Shown here: positions 9,054 through 18,008 of the stretch, one piece after another
Position numbering within the stretch: position 1 is the first letter of the stretch
How the letters are laid out: every line of letters begins with the position of its first letter
From: Caldilineaceae bacterium
GTDB lineage: Bacteria > Chloroflexota > Anaerolineae > Caldilineales > Caldilineaceae
Length of the DNA stretch: 64,000 nt
Reading direction: 5' to 3'
NCBI GenBank assembly: GCA_020433455.1
Contig: JAGRCP010000077.1
Location: 1-64,000 of the forward strand
Made by a program: the position numbers and the translations under genes
Notes under the pieces: model-generated
The model's database searches: none
The model's input: only the letters and a program-made list of their open reading frames with translations
What the model was told of the DNA's origin: nothing

Positions 9054-10814
9054 ATGAAACGTATCAACACCGAAATTCTCGTTATCGGCGGCGGGGCAAC
9101 CGGAACCGGCATAGCCTGGGACGCGGCCCTGCGCGGCTTTGCTGTGGCGCTGGTTGAACGTCGGGACCTGACCCACGGCACCACCGGACGCTACCACGGC
9201 CTGCTCCACAGCGGCGGCCGCTACGTTGTCAAAGACCCCCAGAGCGCGGTCGAGTGCATCCAGGAAAACCGCACCCTGCGCCACACCCATGCCCACTGCA
9301 TTGAGGAAACGGGCGGGCTATTCGTCGTCACGCCGGAAGATGAAGGCGATTTCCCCGATCTCTTCGTACAGGGCTGCGCTGAGACCGGCGTACCCTGTAA
9401 CGAGATTTCCGTGGCCGCGGCCCTGCGTCGGGAGCCGCTCCTCAATCCCCGCATCAGCCGGGTCTTCGAAGTGCCTGACGGCTCGGCCGACAGCTTCCTG
9501 GCGACCCACGCTACGGCCCAGGCCGCGCGTCAGGCCGGCGCGCGAATTCTCACCTACCACGCGGTGACCGGCCTGCTGGTGACCGGCGGCGACGGCGACA
9601 AGCGGGTTGTGGGCGCGCGGGTGATGGACGCGGTGAGCGGCGAAGAGATCCACATTCACGCGGCCATGGTCATCAACGCGACGGGCGCCTGGGCGGGCAG
9701 GATTACCGGTATGGTGGGCATTCCCATCAGCGTCATCCCCGGCAAGGGGACCATGGTGGCCATGAATCACCGGTTGGTCAACACGGTTATCAACCGCTGC
9801 AAAATGCCCGCGGACGGCGACATCATTGTGCCCGTGCATACGGTCGCGGTCATCGGCACCACGGACGAGCGGGTAGCCGATCCCGAAAACCTGCGCATCG
9901 AACCGTGGGAAGTGCAGCTTATGCTGGACGAGGGTGAGAAGCTGGTCCCGGGCATCAGCCGGGCCCGGGTGGTGCGGGCGTGGGCGGGCGTGCGGCCCCT
10001 CTACCAGGAGGACTACACGGGCGACAGCCGAGACGCGACCCGCAAGTTTGCCCTGCTGGATCACCAGCGTGGTCACGGCGTGGCCGGCCTCATTACCATC
10101 ACCGGCGGCAAGTGGACCACCTTTCGCCTCATGGCCGAGAAAACGGTGGATTTGGCCGTCGATTACCTGGGCGAACGCCAACCCTGCCGTACGGCTTCCA
10201 CCCAGGTTCCGGGCGCGGAACAGGGCCACTACTGGCTGGGCCATCGCCTCCATGAAATTGAGGAAGAGCATCTCCAGGGCGAGTTAATCTGCGAGTGCGA
10301 GCTGGTCACTCGTACCATGATCGAGAATGCGGCCAAGCGCAATCCTACCGTCACGCTGGACGACATCCGCCGGGACGTACGCCTGGGCATGGGACCGTGT
10401 CAAGGCGGCTTCTGCACCTATCGGGCCGTGGGCATTCTCCACGAACTGGCCCGCCAGGCTGAAGGAGCCGGTCCCACAGAAGAAGAAACAAAAGAGGGCA
10501 CGGAGCGGGATGCAGCCTGGGAAGTCGCCTATCTCCAGTCGCCCAGGCACAACCTGAGCGCGGATGAAAGGCCCGCGCGCGATGAGGCGGGCCTACAGCC
10601 CAATCTTCTGCTGCGCGACTTCCTGCAAGAGCGCTGGAAGGGCGTCACGCCCATTTTGTGGGGCCGCCAGCTCAAGCAGGAGCGGCTGGACGAGCTGATT
10701 TACTTGAATCTCATGAATGCGGATCACCTGCCCCAGACGGGCGAAAAGAGTCCGCTGACCGATTTTTACCTTTACGACGCCACGCCCAACGAGCAAACGG
10801 AGGCCCCGGCATGA
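9054..10814 (+). CDS. glpA: Anaerobic glycerol-3-phosphate dehydrogenase subunit A
   Basis: Catalytic FAD subunit that oxidises sn-glycerol 3-phosphate to dihydroxyacetone phosphate and passes electrons through GlpB and GlpC to quinone. The FAD site is VIGGGATGTGIAWDAALRG (residues 8-26), followed by THGTTGRYHGLLHSGGRY. A BFD-type [2Fe-2S] domain lies near residues 410-465 with CECE and GPCQGGFC giving the four cysteines. The C-terminal LLRDFLQERWKG..PILWG is typical of bacterial GlpA. At 586 residues it is somewhat longer than the E. coli protein (542), partly through a charged linker after the BFD domain. First gene of glpABC; its stop overlaps glpB by four bases. Confidence 0.95.
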   Translation: MKRINTEILVIGGGATGTGIAWDAALRGFAVALVERRDLTHGTTGRYHGLLHSGGRYVVKDPQSAVECIQENRTLRHTHAHCIEETGGLFVVTPEDEGDFPDLFVQGCAETGVPCNEISVAAALRREPLLNPRISRVFEVPDGSADSFLATHATAQAARQAGARILTYHAVTGLLVTGGDGDKRVVGARVMDAVSGEEIHIHAAMVINATGAWAGRITGMVGIPISVIPGKGTMVAMNHRLVNTVINRCKMPADGDIIVPVHTVAVIGTTDERVADPENLRIEPWEVQLMLDEGEKLVPGISRARVVRAWAGVRPLYQEDYTGDSRDATRKFALLDHQRGHGVAGLITITGGKWTTFRLMAEKTVDLAVDYLGERQPCRTASTQVPGAEQGHYWLGHRLHEIEEEHLQGELICECELVTRTMIENAAKRNPTVTLDDIRRDVRLGMGPCQGGFCTYRAVGILHELARQAEGAGPTEEETKEGTERDAAWEVAYLQSPRHNLSADERPARDEAGLQPNLLLRDFLQERWKGVTPILWGRQLKQERLDELIYLNLMNADHLPQTGEKSPLTDFYLYDATPNEQTEAPA

Positions 10815-12055
10815 TCGACTACCTGGTCATGGGCGCGGGTCTCAGCGGCTTGATGAGCGCCTATGCCGCGGTCCAATCCGGCCATCGCGTCAAGGTCATC
10901 GCCAAAGGACTGGGCGCGCTCCACTGGGGTGCAGGCTCTATTGACGTTCTGGGCTACTTGCCCCAGGCGCGTGACGCGGTTGTTCGCCGTCCGCTGGAAC
11001 GTCTGGCCGATCTGCCGGCAAATCATCCTTATACCATTCTGGGGCCGGCTGCGGTACAGGACGGGCTGGACAAATTTATGCGCCTCACCGAGGAATTGGG
11101 TCTGCCCTATTACGGTGCGGAAGCGGCCGGCGAGAATCTGCTGCTGCCGTCGCCGGCAGGTGCGTTGCGGCCGGCATTCCTGGCCCCGGCAGCCCAGTCG
11201 GCCGGCACGGCGAGCGACGACGCCCCCATGCTTATCGTCGGCTTCGAGAGATTGCGCGACTTCTATCCCGAACTCATCGCCGAAAATTTGACCCGCCAGG
11301 GGATTGCCGCACGCGCGGTCAAGCTGCCCTATGAGCTGCTTAGCGACCGGCGAGACGCCAACACGGTGCAGTTGGCCCAGGAACTGGACGATGAAAACCG
11401 GACCGAACGTCTGGCGGAATTTCTGCGCGAGGCCGTCCGTCCCGGCGAGCGGATTGGTCTGCCCGCGCTCCTGGGCCTGGCGCGGCACGCTCAGGTCGTG
11501 ACCCGGTTGGCCCTTGCTGCGGGTGCGCCTGTCTTCGAGATTCCCACCTTACCGCCCAGCGTGCCGGGCATTCGCCTCTTCAACACCCTGCGCGCCGGGT
11601 TGGAAGCCCGGGGCGTCCGGGTTGAGGCGGGCATGGAAGTGATCGAGATGAACGCCGAAGAGGGCGTCATTCGCTGGGTGGCCAGCGAAACCAGCGCCCG
11701 GCCCCTCAGGCACAGCGCCGAACGCTTTGTTTTGGCCACGGGCGGCATTTTGGGCGGCGGCTTTATGAGCGACCACACCGGGCGGATATGGGAAACCGTC
11801 TTCGACCTGCCCTTAACCACGCCCCAATCGCGCAGCCAATGGTTCCGACCCGCCTTTCTGGCCCCGGACGGACATCCGGTCTTTCAGGGCGGCGTACGCG
11901 TCAACGCCGCGTTCCAGCCCGTGGATGCACAGGGAGCGCCCTGCTTCGCCAATCTTCACGTCGTAGGCGGCGCGCTGGCCGGATGCGATCCCCTGGCGGA
12001 GAGAAGTTTGGAAGGGTTGGCGATTGCGACGGGGATGAACCTACTGAAAGAATAA
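10811..12055 (+). CDS. glpB: Anaerobic glycerol-3-phosphate dehydrogenase subunit B
   Basis: Flavin-binding subunit of the membrane-associated GlpABC complex. The ATG at 10811 overlaps the glpA stop (ATGA) and is directly followed by the dinucleotide-binding start DYLVMGAGLSGLMSAYAAVQSG; an earlier in-frame start at 10658 would lie inside glpA and is rejected. The 414-residue length matches GlpB (about 419). C-terminal motifs RFVLATGGILGGGF and LHVVGGALAGCDP fit the family. It is followed after 108 bases by glpC, with a strong inverted repeat that starts within its last codons. Confidence 0.93.
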   Translation: MIDYLVMGAGLSGLMSAYAAVQSGHRVKVIAKGLGALHWGAGSIDVLGYLPQARDAVVRRPLERLADLPANHPYTILGPAAVQDGLDKFMRLTEELGLPYYGAEAAGENLLLPSPAGALRPAFLAPAAQSAGTASDDAPMLIVGFERLRDFYPELIAENLTRQGIAARAVKLPYELLSDRRDANTVQLAQELDDENRTERLAEFLREAVRPGERIGLPALLGLARHAQVVTRLALAAGAPVFEIPTLPPSVPGIRLFNTLRAGLEARGVRVEAGMEVIEMNAEEGVIRWVASETSARPLRHSAERFVLATGGILGGGFMSDHTGRIWETVFDLPLTTPQSRSQWFRPAFLAPDGHPVFQGGVRVNAAFQPVDAQGAPCFANLHVVGGALAGCDPLAERSLEGLAIATGMNLLKE

Positions 12056-12143
12056 AGATTGAGTGGAGCGCCTTTTCGGATAAAAACAGACCGTCAGGAA
12101 AACCCCAAGGCTGACGCCCTTCCAATCCTCAATCTTTATTCTT
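12048..12143. repeat. Long inverted repeat between glpB and glpC
   Basis: Perfect 16-bp arms (AAGAATAAAGATTGAG at 12048-12063, complement at 12128-12143) enclose a second dyad CGTCAG/CTGACG (12092-12097, 12111-12116). The left arm contains the glpB stop codon; the right arm ends 20 bases before the glpC ATG. It fills most of the 108-base gap and is AT-rich in its arms, unlike the flanking genes. It could be an mRNA processing or attenuation hairpin or a small inserted repeat. Confidence 0.7.
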
Positions 12144-12163
12144 CAATCATCACAAGGTGAGCC

Positions 12164-13444
12164 ATGCACACAACCTCCTGGCATTCCGTCGGCCCTTCGC
12201 TGGACGAATGCATCAAGTGCAATATCTGCACCAGCTACTGCCCCGTCTCCGCGGTGACGGACCTCTTTCCGGGGCCCAAATACTCGGGGCCTCAGGCCCA
12301 ACGCTTCCGGGAGAGCGGCCAGCCCGACACGCCCGACCAGGCGGTGGATTACTGCTCGGGCTGTCGCGTTTGTAACGAGGTCTGCCCCACGGGCGTGAAG
12401 ATTGCGGAACTGAACGCGCGGGCCCGGGCCCAGATAGCCAAAGAAAAAGGCATCCCCCTGCGCAATCGCCTTCTGGGGCGCAATGAGCTAATGGGGCGGA
12501 TTGGTCACTACGCGCCGCGGCTGGCCAACTTCGGCCTTCACAATGCGGTGAGCCGCTTCCTGGCGGAAAAGGTCATGGGCATCGCCCGCCAGGCGCCCCT
12601 GCCCTACTGGAGCACGGACGGCAGCTTCGGAGCCTGGTTCAAGCGTACGCAGAAGGAGCGATTGCACGCGCGCCAAAAAGTCGTCTACTTCCACGGCTGC
12701 GCAACCATGTACTACGAGCCCTTTATCGGCAAGGCCGCGGTGGCCGTGCTGGAGCATAACGGCTACGAGGTCATCGTGCCGCCCCAGAACTGCTGCGGTC
12801 TGCCCATGCTCAGCAACGGCGAGTTTGCCGCGGCGGAAGGCTATCATCAGCGCAACGTGAATTCCATGGCCGGCCTGGCCCGGGGCGGCTATCCTATCGT
12901 GGGAACCAGCACCAGCTGCACCCTCACGCTCAAGGAGGAGGCGCCCGAGCTGCTGGACATGCACAGCCCTGACGTAACCGCGCTCAAGATGGGCGTGTGG
13001 GACATCTTCGAGTGGCTGCGGGAGCTGCATGAAGAAGGCAAACTGCGGACCGACTTCCGGCCCATCAACCTGAAGCTGCCCTATCACGCGCCCTGCCAAT
13101 ATCGGGCCCATCGGGTGGGCAAGCCCGCGCTGGAGATCATGGCCCTGATCCCCGAGTTGGAAATCCCTGAAAGCCACGCGCGCTGCTGCGGCATCGCAGG
13201 CACCTACGGCTACAAGACGGAGAAGTACCAGATCGGCATGGATGTAGGCGAGGAACTCTTTCAGTTCGTGCGCGAGCAGGGTGATGACGTCACCATGACG
13301 GCCTGCGACTCGGAGACCTGTCGCTGGCAACTGGAGCACGGCACCGATCTGCCCAGCCGCCACCCCATCGAAGTGCTGGCCGCGGCCTACGGGCTGTATG
13401 ATTTGGAGACGCGGGAATTGACGAGCCAATCGAATAGCATGTAG
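12164..13444 (+). CDS. glpC: Anaerobic glycerol-3-phosphate dehydrogenase subunit C
   Basis: Iron-sulfur membrane-anchor subunit that links GlpAB to the quinone pool. Two 4Fe-4S motifs occur near the N-terminus (CIKCNICTSYCP, about residues 15-26, and CSGCRVCNEVCPTG, about 64-77). Two CCG domains follow (CCGLPML near 210 and CCGIAGTYG near 344) of the kind that bind non-cubane clusters in heterodisulfide-reductase-like proteins. Length of 426 residues is normal. Last gene of the operon, convergent with the hypothetical gene on the other strand 30 bases away. Confidence 0.94.
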   Translation: MHTTSWHSVGPSLDECIKCNICTSYCPVSAVTDLFPGPKYSGPQAQRFRESGQPDTPDQAVDYCSGCRVCNEVCPTGVKIAELNARARAQIAKEKGIPLRNRLLGRNELMGRIGHYAPRLANFGLHNAVSRFLAEKVMGIARQAPLPYWSTDGSFGAWFKRTQKERLHARQKVVYFHGCATMYYEPFIGKAAVAVLEHNGYEVIVPPQNCCGLPMLSNGEFAAAEGYHQRNVNSMAGLARGGYPIVGTSTSCTLTLKEEAPELLDMHSPDVTALKMGVWDIFEWLRELHEEGKLRTDFRPINLKLPYHAPCQYRAHRVGKPALEIMALIPELEIPESHARCCGIAGTYGYKTEKYQIGMDVGEELFQFVREQGDDVTMTACDSETCRWQLEHGTDLPSRHPIEVLAAAYGLYDLETRELTSQSNSM

Positions 13445-13474
13445 CTGCTGCATGCACACATCACCGCGTCCGGC

Positions 13475-14020
13475 TCATTCATGGGCGATCCAGGTCTCTG
13501 AAAAGGCTAGAAACGCTGAACTGGTCTTCTCGCCTTCGGGCAGGCGCACCTCACCCGGCAAAGGAACGCCGTTAACGGTAATCGTTCCGGCGCGGCAAGG
13601 GCAGATCACCGTCACCACATCAAAACGCGCCGAACCGCTCTGATTGTCAAAGTGCTCCAGCGCGGCATCCAAGACATCCCGCCACACGATTTCGATGCTT
13701 AGCCCGTCGGCGGCGCAGGTAACGCGGTGGAGACGCGGGCCATCAAACTGTTGCAAAAAACGTGCCTGTTGGGGCGCGGCATCTGCCAGGCCGAGGTCCT
13801 TGTAGCCAGTAAAATGCTGGTTAAAACGTGTCATCACCATGCGCCCCAGCGCGGCGTTATCGGCGAAGACGGCAAACGAAGGCAAGTCGGCCATCCCCAC
13901 TGCTCCAGGATCAGACCAGAAGGCAAGCGCAAACCCCTCGCCCTGGGTCGAATAGGTGGAGCGCCAGCAGCTAATCCCTGCTACAGCCGCTTCGCCGTCA
14001 GGCGCGTATAACGTGAGCAT
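13475..14020 (-). CDS. Hypothetical protein
   Basis: A protein of 181 residues that I do not recognise. AGGTGAG about 6 bases before the ATG supports the start. No signal peptide, membrane segment or metal motif is seen. Segments such as FALAFWSDPGAVG, RMVMTRFNQHF and VICPCRAGTITVNGVPLPGEV suggest a mixed alpha/beta or beta-sandwich protein; the single C-P-C is not a recognised site. It is a single gene between glpC (convergent) and an MDR oxidoreductase. Codon use looks like its neighbours. Confidence 0.7.
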   Translation of the reverse strand: MLTLYAPDGEAAVAGISCWRSTYSTQGEGFALAFWSDPGAVGMADLPSFAVFADNAALGRMVMTRFNQHFTGYKDLGLADAAPQQARFLQQFDGPRLHRVTCAADGLSIEIVWRDVLDAALEHFDNQSGSARFDVVTVICPCRAGTITVNGVPLPGEVRLPEGEKTSSAFLAFSETWIAHE

Positions 14021-14074
14021 GTGGTTCTCACCTGCGAATACGACCGGACGTTGTCTCCATCATAATTAACAATT

Positions 14075-15058
14075 TTACGCTGTTGCAATTGTGAGGATGA
14101 CCTTGCCCCTGACGTGTCCTTCTTCCACATAACGAAACGCGTTGACCGCATCGTCAATGGGGAAAGTACGGTCGATGACGGGCTTCAGTTGGTCAGCGGC
14201 AAGCAGGGCGCAAAGCTCAGTCAGGTCTTGCTGTCTTTTGCTGTCGTCAACTGTGAGCATGACAACCCGCTTCCTGCCAAACATGAAGCGAAATCGACCA
14301 AAAAGCAGCGCATCAAAGATCTGTTTGTTCTTGCCGCCCACCATGACGTAGATACCGGCCGGTTTCAGGCTATTCCTATATTCCGGCAAGGAATGGTAGC
14401 CATTGATGCCGAAGATAACGTCATAGCGTGCCTCTTCGCGGGTAAAATCCTGAACAGTATAGTCAAGTATGCGATCGGCGCCCAAAGACGCAACCAGCTC
14501 CCGGCTATTCGGCCCGCAAACGGCCGTCACCGTGGCGCCGTACGCTTTGGCGATCTGGACGACATATGTCCCGACGCCGCCGCCCGCTCCCTGGATCAGG
14601 ACGGCCTGGCCGGGTTGGATTACCGCCGCATCCCGGACGGCCTGCAACGCGGTGATTCCGGCCAGAGGAATGGCCGCAGCTTGTTCGAAGCTCAAATCGG
14701 AGGGCATTTTTGCAACTGATTTTTCATTGACGCAGACATATTCAGCAAATCCGCCCAGGTCGTCCTGAAACGTATCGCCAAATACGGCGTCCGAAACGGC
14801 GTGGAGGGTAACGCCGGGGCCAACCGCTTCAACCGTGCCCGCGATGTCGAGGCCAAGAATCCGTTTTTTTGGCTTTGTCAGGCCATTATTAAGCCGCGCC
14901 AGGAATGGATCGGCGCGCATGAGGCGTACGTCGGCCGAATTGATGGACGCCGCGTTGATTTTTACCAGAATATCCCCATCCCCCGGAATGGGTTTCTCAA
15001 CATCGGTAATACGAAGCACTTCGGGGCCGCCGTACTGATCATAAACAACTGCCTTCAC
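14075..15058 (-). CDS. Zinc-free MDR family NAD(P)-dependent oxidoreductase
   Basis: Medium-chain reductase of the quinone oxidoreductase type, expected to reduce quinones or alpha,beta-unsaturated carbonyls with NADPH. The GTG at 15058 is chosen: GGAGAA precedes it by 6 bases and the family N-terminus KAVVYDQYGGPEVL begins right there. A reading from 15184 would add 42 residues, including a low-complexity (Tyr-Pro-Asp)x3 stretch, and is not credible. NADP site GAGGGVGTYVVQIAKAYGA lies near residues 150-170. The structural zinc cysteines of alcohol dehydrogenases are absent. 327 residues. Its own transcription unit. Confidence 0.88.
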   Translation of the reverse strand: MKAVVYDQYGGPEVLRITDVEKPIPGDGDILVKINAASINSADVRLMRADPFLARLNNGLTKPKKRILGLDIAGTVEAVGPGVTLHAVSDAVFGDTFQDDLGGFAEYVCVNEKSVAKMPSDLSFEQAAAIPLAGITALQAVRDAAVIQPGQAVLIQGAGGGVGTYVVQIAKAYGATVTAVCGPNSRELVASLGADRILDYTVQDFTREEARYDVIFGINGYHSLPEYRNSLKPAGIYVMVGGKNKQIFDALLFGRFRFMFGRKRVVMLTVDDSKRQQDLTELCALLAADQLKPVIDRTFPIDDAVNAFRYVEEGHVRGKVILTIATA

Positions 15059-15453
15059 AATATCTTCTCCATAATCCGGGTAGTCAGGGTAGTCAGGGTA
15101 AGTCCTACAATGAGGCGCTAGCTCATGTTCGATAACGCGACCCTGAGGAAAGAACGCATAATGATGGACAGGTATGTCCTTCATCCATTACGCTATCGCG
15201 CTCTTTTGGTTTCGGCAAAAGAAGCTTGACGGCACGACTTTTTCGGGCAAAGTGGAAGGTTGACAGGCGTTAGATCCAGTCCCCTGCGGCGGCTGAAAAA
15301 CGAACAGTCGCCCCGAATGGAGCACGGGATATATGGACGTCGAGAAATGACTTGATGATTGCCCGCGCATAAGATCGCAACTGCAAGCCGGAGCCCGGGA
15401 GCGCCGGCCAAAATAACAGATCGAGAACTTGAATGGGGTGTTTATCTGCCTAT
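15059..15453. other. Gene-free stretch with a short tandem repeat
   Basis: No credible gene. Short open frames here lack ribosome sites and family motifs. Two perfect copies plus a partial copy of GGGTAGTCA lie at 15078-15104, just upstream of the MDR gene's GTG start. The rest is presumed to hold the promoter of the MDR gene and the 3-prime end of the SDR gene; no clear terminator was seen. Confidence 0.5.
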
Positions 15454-16404
15454 TCAGCCGGCGGGAAGTTCGTCCAGGTAGCGCACGCCCGTCAGCTCTT
15501 CGGAAACGCGCCAAAGTCGTTTGGCATCCGCCTGGTTATGCGACGCAGCGCTGGACTTGACGCGCACCGGGTAGCCGCGCATGCCCGCAAAGCCGCCGGG
15601 GCCGTAATAGTCGCCGCCCTGGACCGCGGGATCGACTGCGGCGCGAAGAACGGGCAGCGCGCCCATGGCTGAACTTTGGGCAAGAAACGGCAGAATGCTC
15701 ACCGATAAGCGCATGTACCAATTTCGCTCGCTCAGATGGGTGGACAAATTGGTAGCGGCCAAACCCGGATGCGCGGCCACGGAAATTGTCTTCGCGCCAA
15801 CTGCCGTCAGGCGTCGCTGCAGCTCATAGGCAAAGAGCAGGTTCGCCAGCTTGGAGCGGCCGTACGCACGGGTCGGACCGTAGCCCGCGCCGTCCGCATA
15901 CATGAGGTTGTCAAAATCCATGTTTCCCTGGGTATGAACCATGCTGCTGACCGTCACCACGCGTGAGCCGGGCGCAGCCAGCAGCGCATCCAAAAGCAGA
16001 CCGGTCAACGCAAAATGGCCCAGATGATTGGTCCCTAACTGAAGCTCAAAGCCGTCCTGGGTGGTCCCGTAGGGGGTCATCATGATGCCGGCATTGTTCA
16101 CCAGAATGTCCAACCGGGTATAGGCTTGTTTGAAAGCCCGGGCGAATTCGTGAATAGAGGCGAGGCTGGACAGATCAAGGGGCATGACCTGAGCCCGGGC
16201 AGCGGGGACTTCCGCTTCCAGCGCATCCAGCGCGGCCTGGGCTTTCTCCCGATTACGGCAGGCCATGATCACCTGCGCGCCCCGGCGGGAAAACTCCTTG
16301 GTCTCTTCAAGACCGATGCCGCTATTGGCGCCGGTAACGACGATCAGTTTTCCACCGAGATCGGGCATATCGGCAACGGTCCAAACTGTCGATTTACGGG
16401 GCAT
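15454..16404 (-). CDS. SDR family oxidoreductase (retinol-dehydrogenase-like)
   Basis: Short-chain dehydrogenase of the retinol dehydrogenase/WW-domain oxidoreductase-like type, 316 residues. Coenzyme site TGANSGIGLEETKEF (about residues 19-33) with a following ACRNREKA suggests NADP preference. NNAG (about 104), the catalytic Ser in VTVSSM, and YGRSK (Tyr and Lys, about 176-180) are in place. AHPG..ATNL after the active site is typical of this subgroup. A clear ribosome site (GAGGAGAA) supports the ATG at 16404. The substrate is unknown; the upstream GNAT ends 26 bases before it, so the two may be co-transcribed. Confidence 0.9.
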   Translation of the reverse strand: MPRKSTVWTVADMPDLGGKLIVVTGANSGIGLEETKEFSRRGAQVIMACRNREKAQAALDALEAEVPAARAQVMPLDLSSLASIHEFARAFKQAYTRLDILVNNAGIMMTPYGTTQDGFELQLGTNHLGHFALTGLLLDALLAAPGSRVVTVSSMVHTQGNMDFDNLMYADGAGYGPTRAYGRSKLANLLFAYELQRRLTAVGAKTISVAAHPGLAATNLSTHLSERNWYMRLSVSILPFLAQSSAMGALPVLRAAVDPAVQGGDYYGPGGFAGMRGYPVRVKSSAASHNQADAKRLWRVSEELTGVRYLDELPAG

Positions 16405-16430
16405 GGGGATTTCTCCTCAATGGTCATGGA

Positions 16431-16910
16431 CTACTCCAACGTCTTGCTCATCTTGCGACTAAGTGTAGCGTAGCCGAGCCCCGCGTAAAAGGCGCGCGCC
16501 CCCTGGTTGAACTCGTATACGTTCAACTCTACGGTCGTCGCGCCCTGGGCCGTCGCCCACGCCTGCACCCGCTCCATGAGGGAACGCCCTACGCCTTGCC
16601 CCTGGGCCGCGGCTGCTACGCCGATGTCCTCCACCACGGCGTAGCAGCGAGGCGTAAAAATGGGCAGAGCAGGCGCAATGCGCAGTACGGCATAGGCGTA
16701 GCCCGCGGGCCTGCCGTCGATCTCAGCGAGGAAGAGCACAACATTTTCATCATCGAGCCAGGCGCGATAGCGCTCCTCGTCCCAAACGGGACCCTCGGGC
16801 GCTTGAAAAATGCGGGGAAGGCGTGCGCGGTGCAAAGCATGGACTGCTGCGGCCAGCTCGCAAAGGAGAACGAAGTCACCGGCAGTCGCGGGGCGAATAT
16901 GTAGATTCAT
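16431..16910 (-). CDS. GNAT family N-acetyltransferase
   Basis: Acetyltransferase of 159 residues with the acetyl-CoA loop AAAQGQGVGRSLMERV (Q-x-x-G-x-G/A type) near residues 98-113, the preceding strand YAVVEDIGV, and the C-terminal beta-bulge region ELNVYEFNQGARAFYAGLGY, all typical of RimI-like GNATs. The acceptor is unknown. It lies 26 bases upstream of the SDR gene on the same strand. Confidence 0.88.
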   Translation of the reverse strand: MNLHIRPATAGDFVLLCELAAAVHALHRARLPRIFQAPEGPVWDEERYRAWLDDENVVLFLAEIDGRPAGYAYAVLRIAPALPIFTPRCYAVVEDIGVAAAAQGQGVGRSLMERVQAWATAQGATTVELNVYEFNQGARAFYAGLGYATLSRKMSKTLE

Positions 16911-17081
16911 GGCGGGTTCGTTGGTTGGCGCGAGGCGTCAGGTTGTTGCGGTCGATATAGGCTTTTCTACCGCAGCCCGGAGGGGTCGGTTTTCGGACTC
17001 ATGGTCGACAAAAGCTGAGTGAGGAAGTAAAGTTTGAGCAATACGTTACCGGCCGTTATTTGACAAAACGGTTGCATCTTC

Positions 17082-17525
17082 CTAGGCTCCTGTCGCTTCC
17101 AGGTTTAGCGGCGTAGCCATCAAATCGCCGCCGACCGATAATGCGTCCGCCCCATGCGCAGGCATGGACGCCTCCCGCCCGACAGCACGCGCCAGTTCCG
17201 TCGTCACATATTGATTCAGGCTTACGCCTTCGCGGCTTGAAGCTACTGCGAGATCACGATGCAACGATCTGGTCATGCGCACCACAAACCTACCGCTAAA
17301 TTCTTCGAGGGGACGCGGCTCAGGAATCGTCTGGGCATCCTCAAGTGCGACCTCGATCCACAATGCCATTGCCTCCTGAATCAAATCGGCGGCTTCCTTA
17401 GCCGTTTCCCCCTCTGTCATGCAACCCGGCAGTTCAGGGACGCGGGCAAACCACGTATTTTCGTCCTCGCGCACTAACTCGATGCGATAAGGGAGAGAAA
17501 GATAATAATTTAATGTTTTATTCAT
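17082..17525 (-). CDS. hicB: HicB family antitoxin
   Basis: Antitoxin of the HicAB type II system. Residues about 1-65 form the degenerate RNase-H-like HicB domain (YRIELVREDENTWFARVPELPGC with the following EGETAKEA), and residues about 75-120 look like a ribbon-helix-helix DNA-binding part (RFVVRMTRSLHRDLAVASSREGVSLNQYV). It is expected to bind HicA and to repress its own promoter. It lies 42 bases downstream of hicA on the same strand, the toxin-first order common in this family. Length of 147 residues fits two-domain HicB proteins. Confidence 0.88.
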   Translation of the reverse strand: MNKTLNYYLSLPYRIELVREDENTWFARVPELPGCMTEGETAKEAADLIQEAMALWIEVALEDAQTIPEPRPLEEFSGRFVVRMTRSLHRDLAVASSREGVSLNQYVTTELARAVGREASMPAHGADALSVGGDLMATPLNLEATGA

Positions 17526-17567
17526 CGCTGTTTTTTCTGCTTCAATCCAGATCTACAATCAACAACA

Positions 17568-17813
17568 TCAACCATTTTCGAGTTGTTCAATCAGTGCCAG
17601 CACCCACCTCACATAGGTCGCGCCCACATGCGGCCGCTTGAACGGCACCGTTATGCGAAGCTCAAGATACTCAGTGTGTGAATAGATATGGTGACTACCG
17701 CGTGAACGTCGCAGTTCAAACCCATAGGCGATTAAGAGGCTATCCAAGTCCGCAAACGAAACAGATTTGGGGCTATTGCGAACTCTCTGAAGAAGTTTAT
17801 CTGACTTACTCAT
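17568..17813 (-). CDS. hicA: HicA family mRNA interferase toxin
   Basis: Small double-stranded-RNA-binding-fold toxin that cleaves mRNA. The ATG at 17813 is preferred: GGGAG lies 6-7 bases upstream and HicA proteins begin just before the KLLQRVRNSPKSVSF segment. A longer reading to 17855 would be encoded by the promoter palindrome. The catalytic histidine is H41 in RGSHHIYSH. The final part has V.VPFKRPHVGATYVRWVL in place of the usual H.G.E...G.LR..L, a small variation. 81 residues, normal length. First gene of the hicAB unit. Confidence 0.88.
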   Translation of the reverse strand: MSKSDKLLQRVRNSPKSVSFADLDSLLIAYGFELRRSRGSHHIYSHTEYLELRITVPFKRPHVGATYVRWVLALIEQLENG

Positions 17814-17823
17814 AGTTCGCTCC

Positions 17824-17855
17824 CGTATGATACTATATATAGTATCATACGTCAA
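17824..17855 (-). promoter_or_regulatory. hicAB promoter with 28-bp palindromic operator
   Basis: On the minus strand TTGACG (17855-17850), a 17-base spacer and TATCAT (17832-17827) form a sigma-70-type promoter. A perfect 28-bp palindrome at 17824-17851, whose half is CGTATGATACTATA, covers the last two bases of the -35, the whole spacer and the -10. The hicA ribosome site follows within a few bases, so the leader would be very short. Placement fits an autorepressor site for the HicB ribbon-helix-helix domain (inference). A smaller dyad TTGACT/AGTCAA lies upstream at 17874-17890. Confidence 0.8.
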
Positions 17856-18008
17856 TGGGCACTTTTTGATTCATTGACTTACAAAGTCAAGCAGCTATCT
17901 AAAAAATACCACAGCGACCAAAGCATGGACAACATAATTATTAGGGAAGAAGATGCTCCTCAACTAAGCTTGCACAGATCATAGACAGAAAGAGCTTTTA
18001 CTCTTCTC

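Noticed and set aside
9318-10271. Open frame of 317 codons opposite glpA
   Set aside because: Antisense to an intact glpA with all cofactor motifs; His/Gly-rich translation without family features.
12488-13459. Open frame of 323 codons opposite glpC
   Set aside because: Antisense to an intact glpC; no motif support.
15059-15184. N-terminal extension of the MDR oxidoreductase with Tyr-Pro-Asp repeats
   Set aside because: The family N-terminus and a ribosome site are at the GTG at 15058; the extension comes from a 9-bp tandem repeat.
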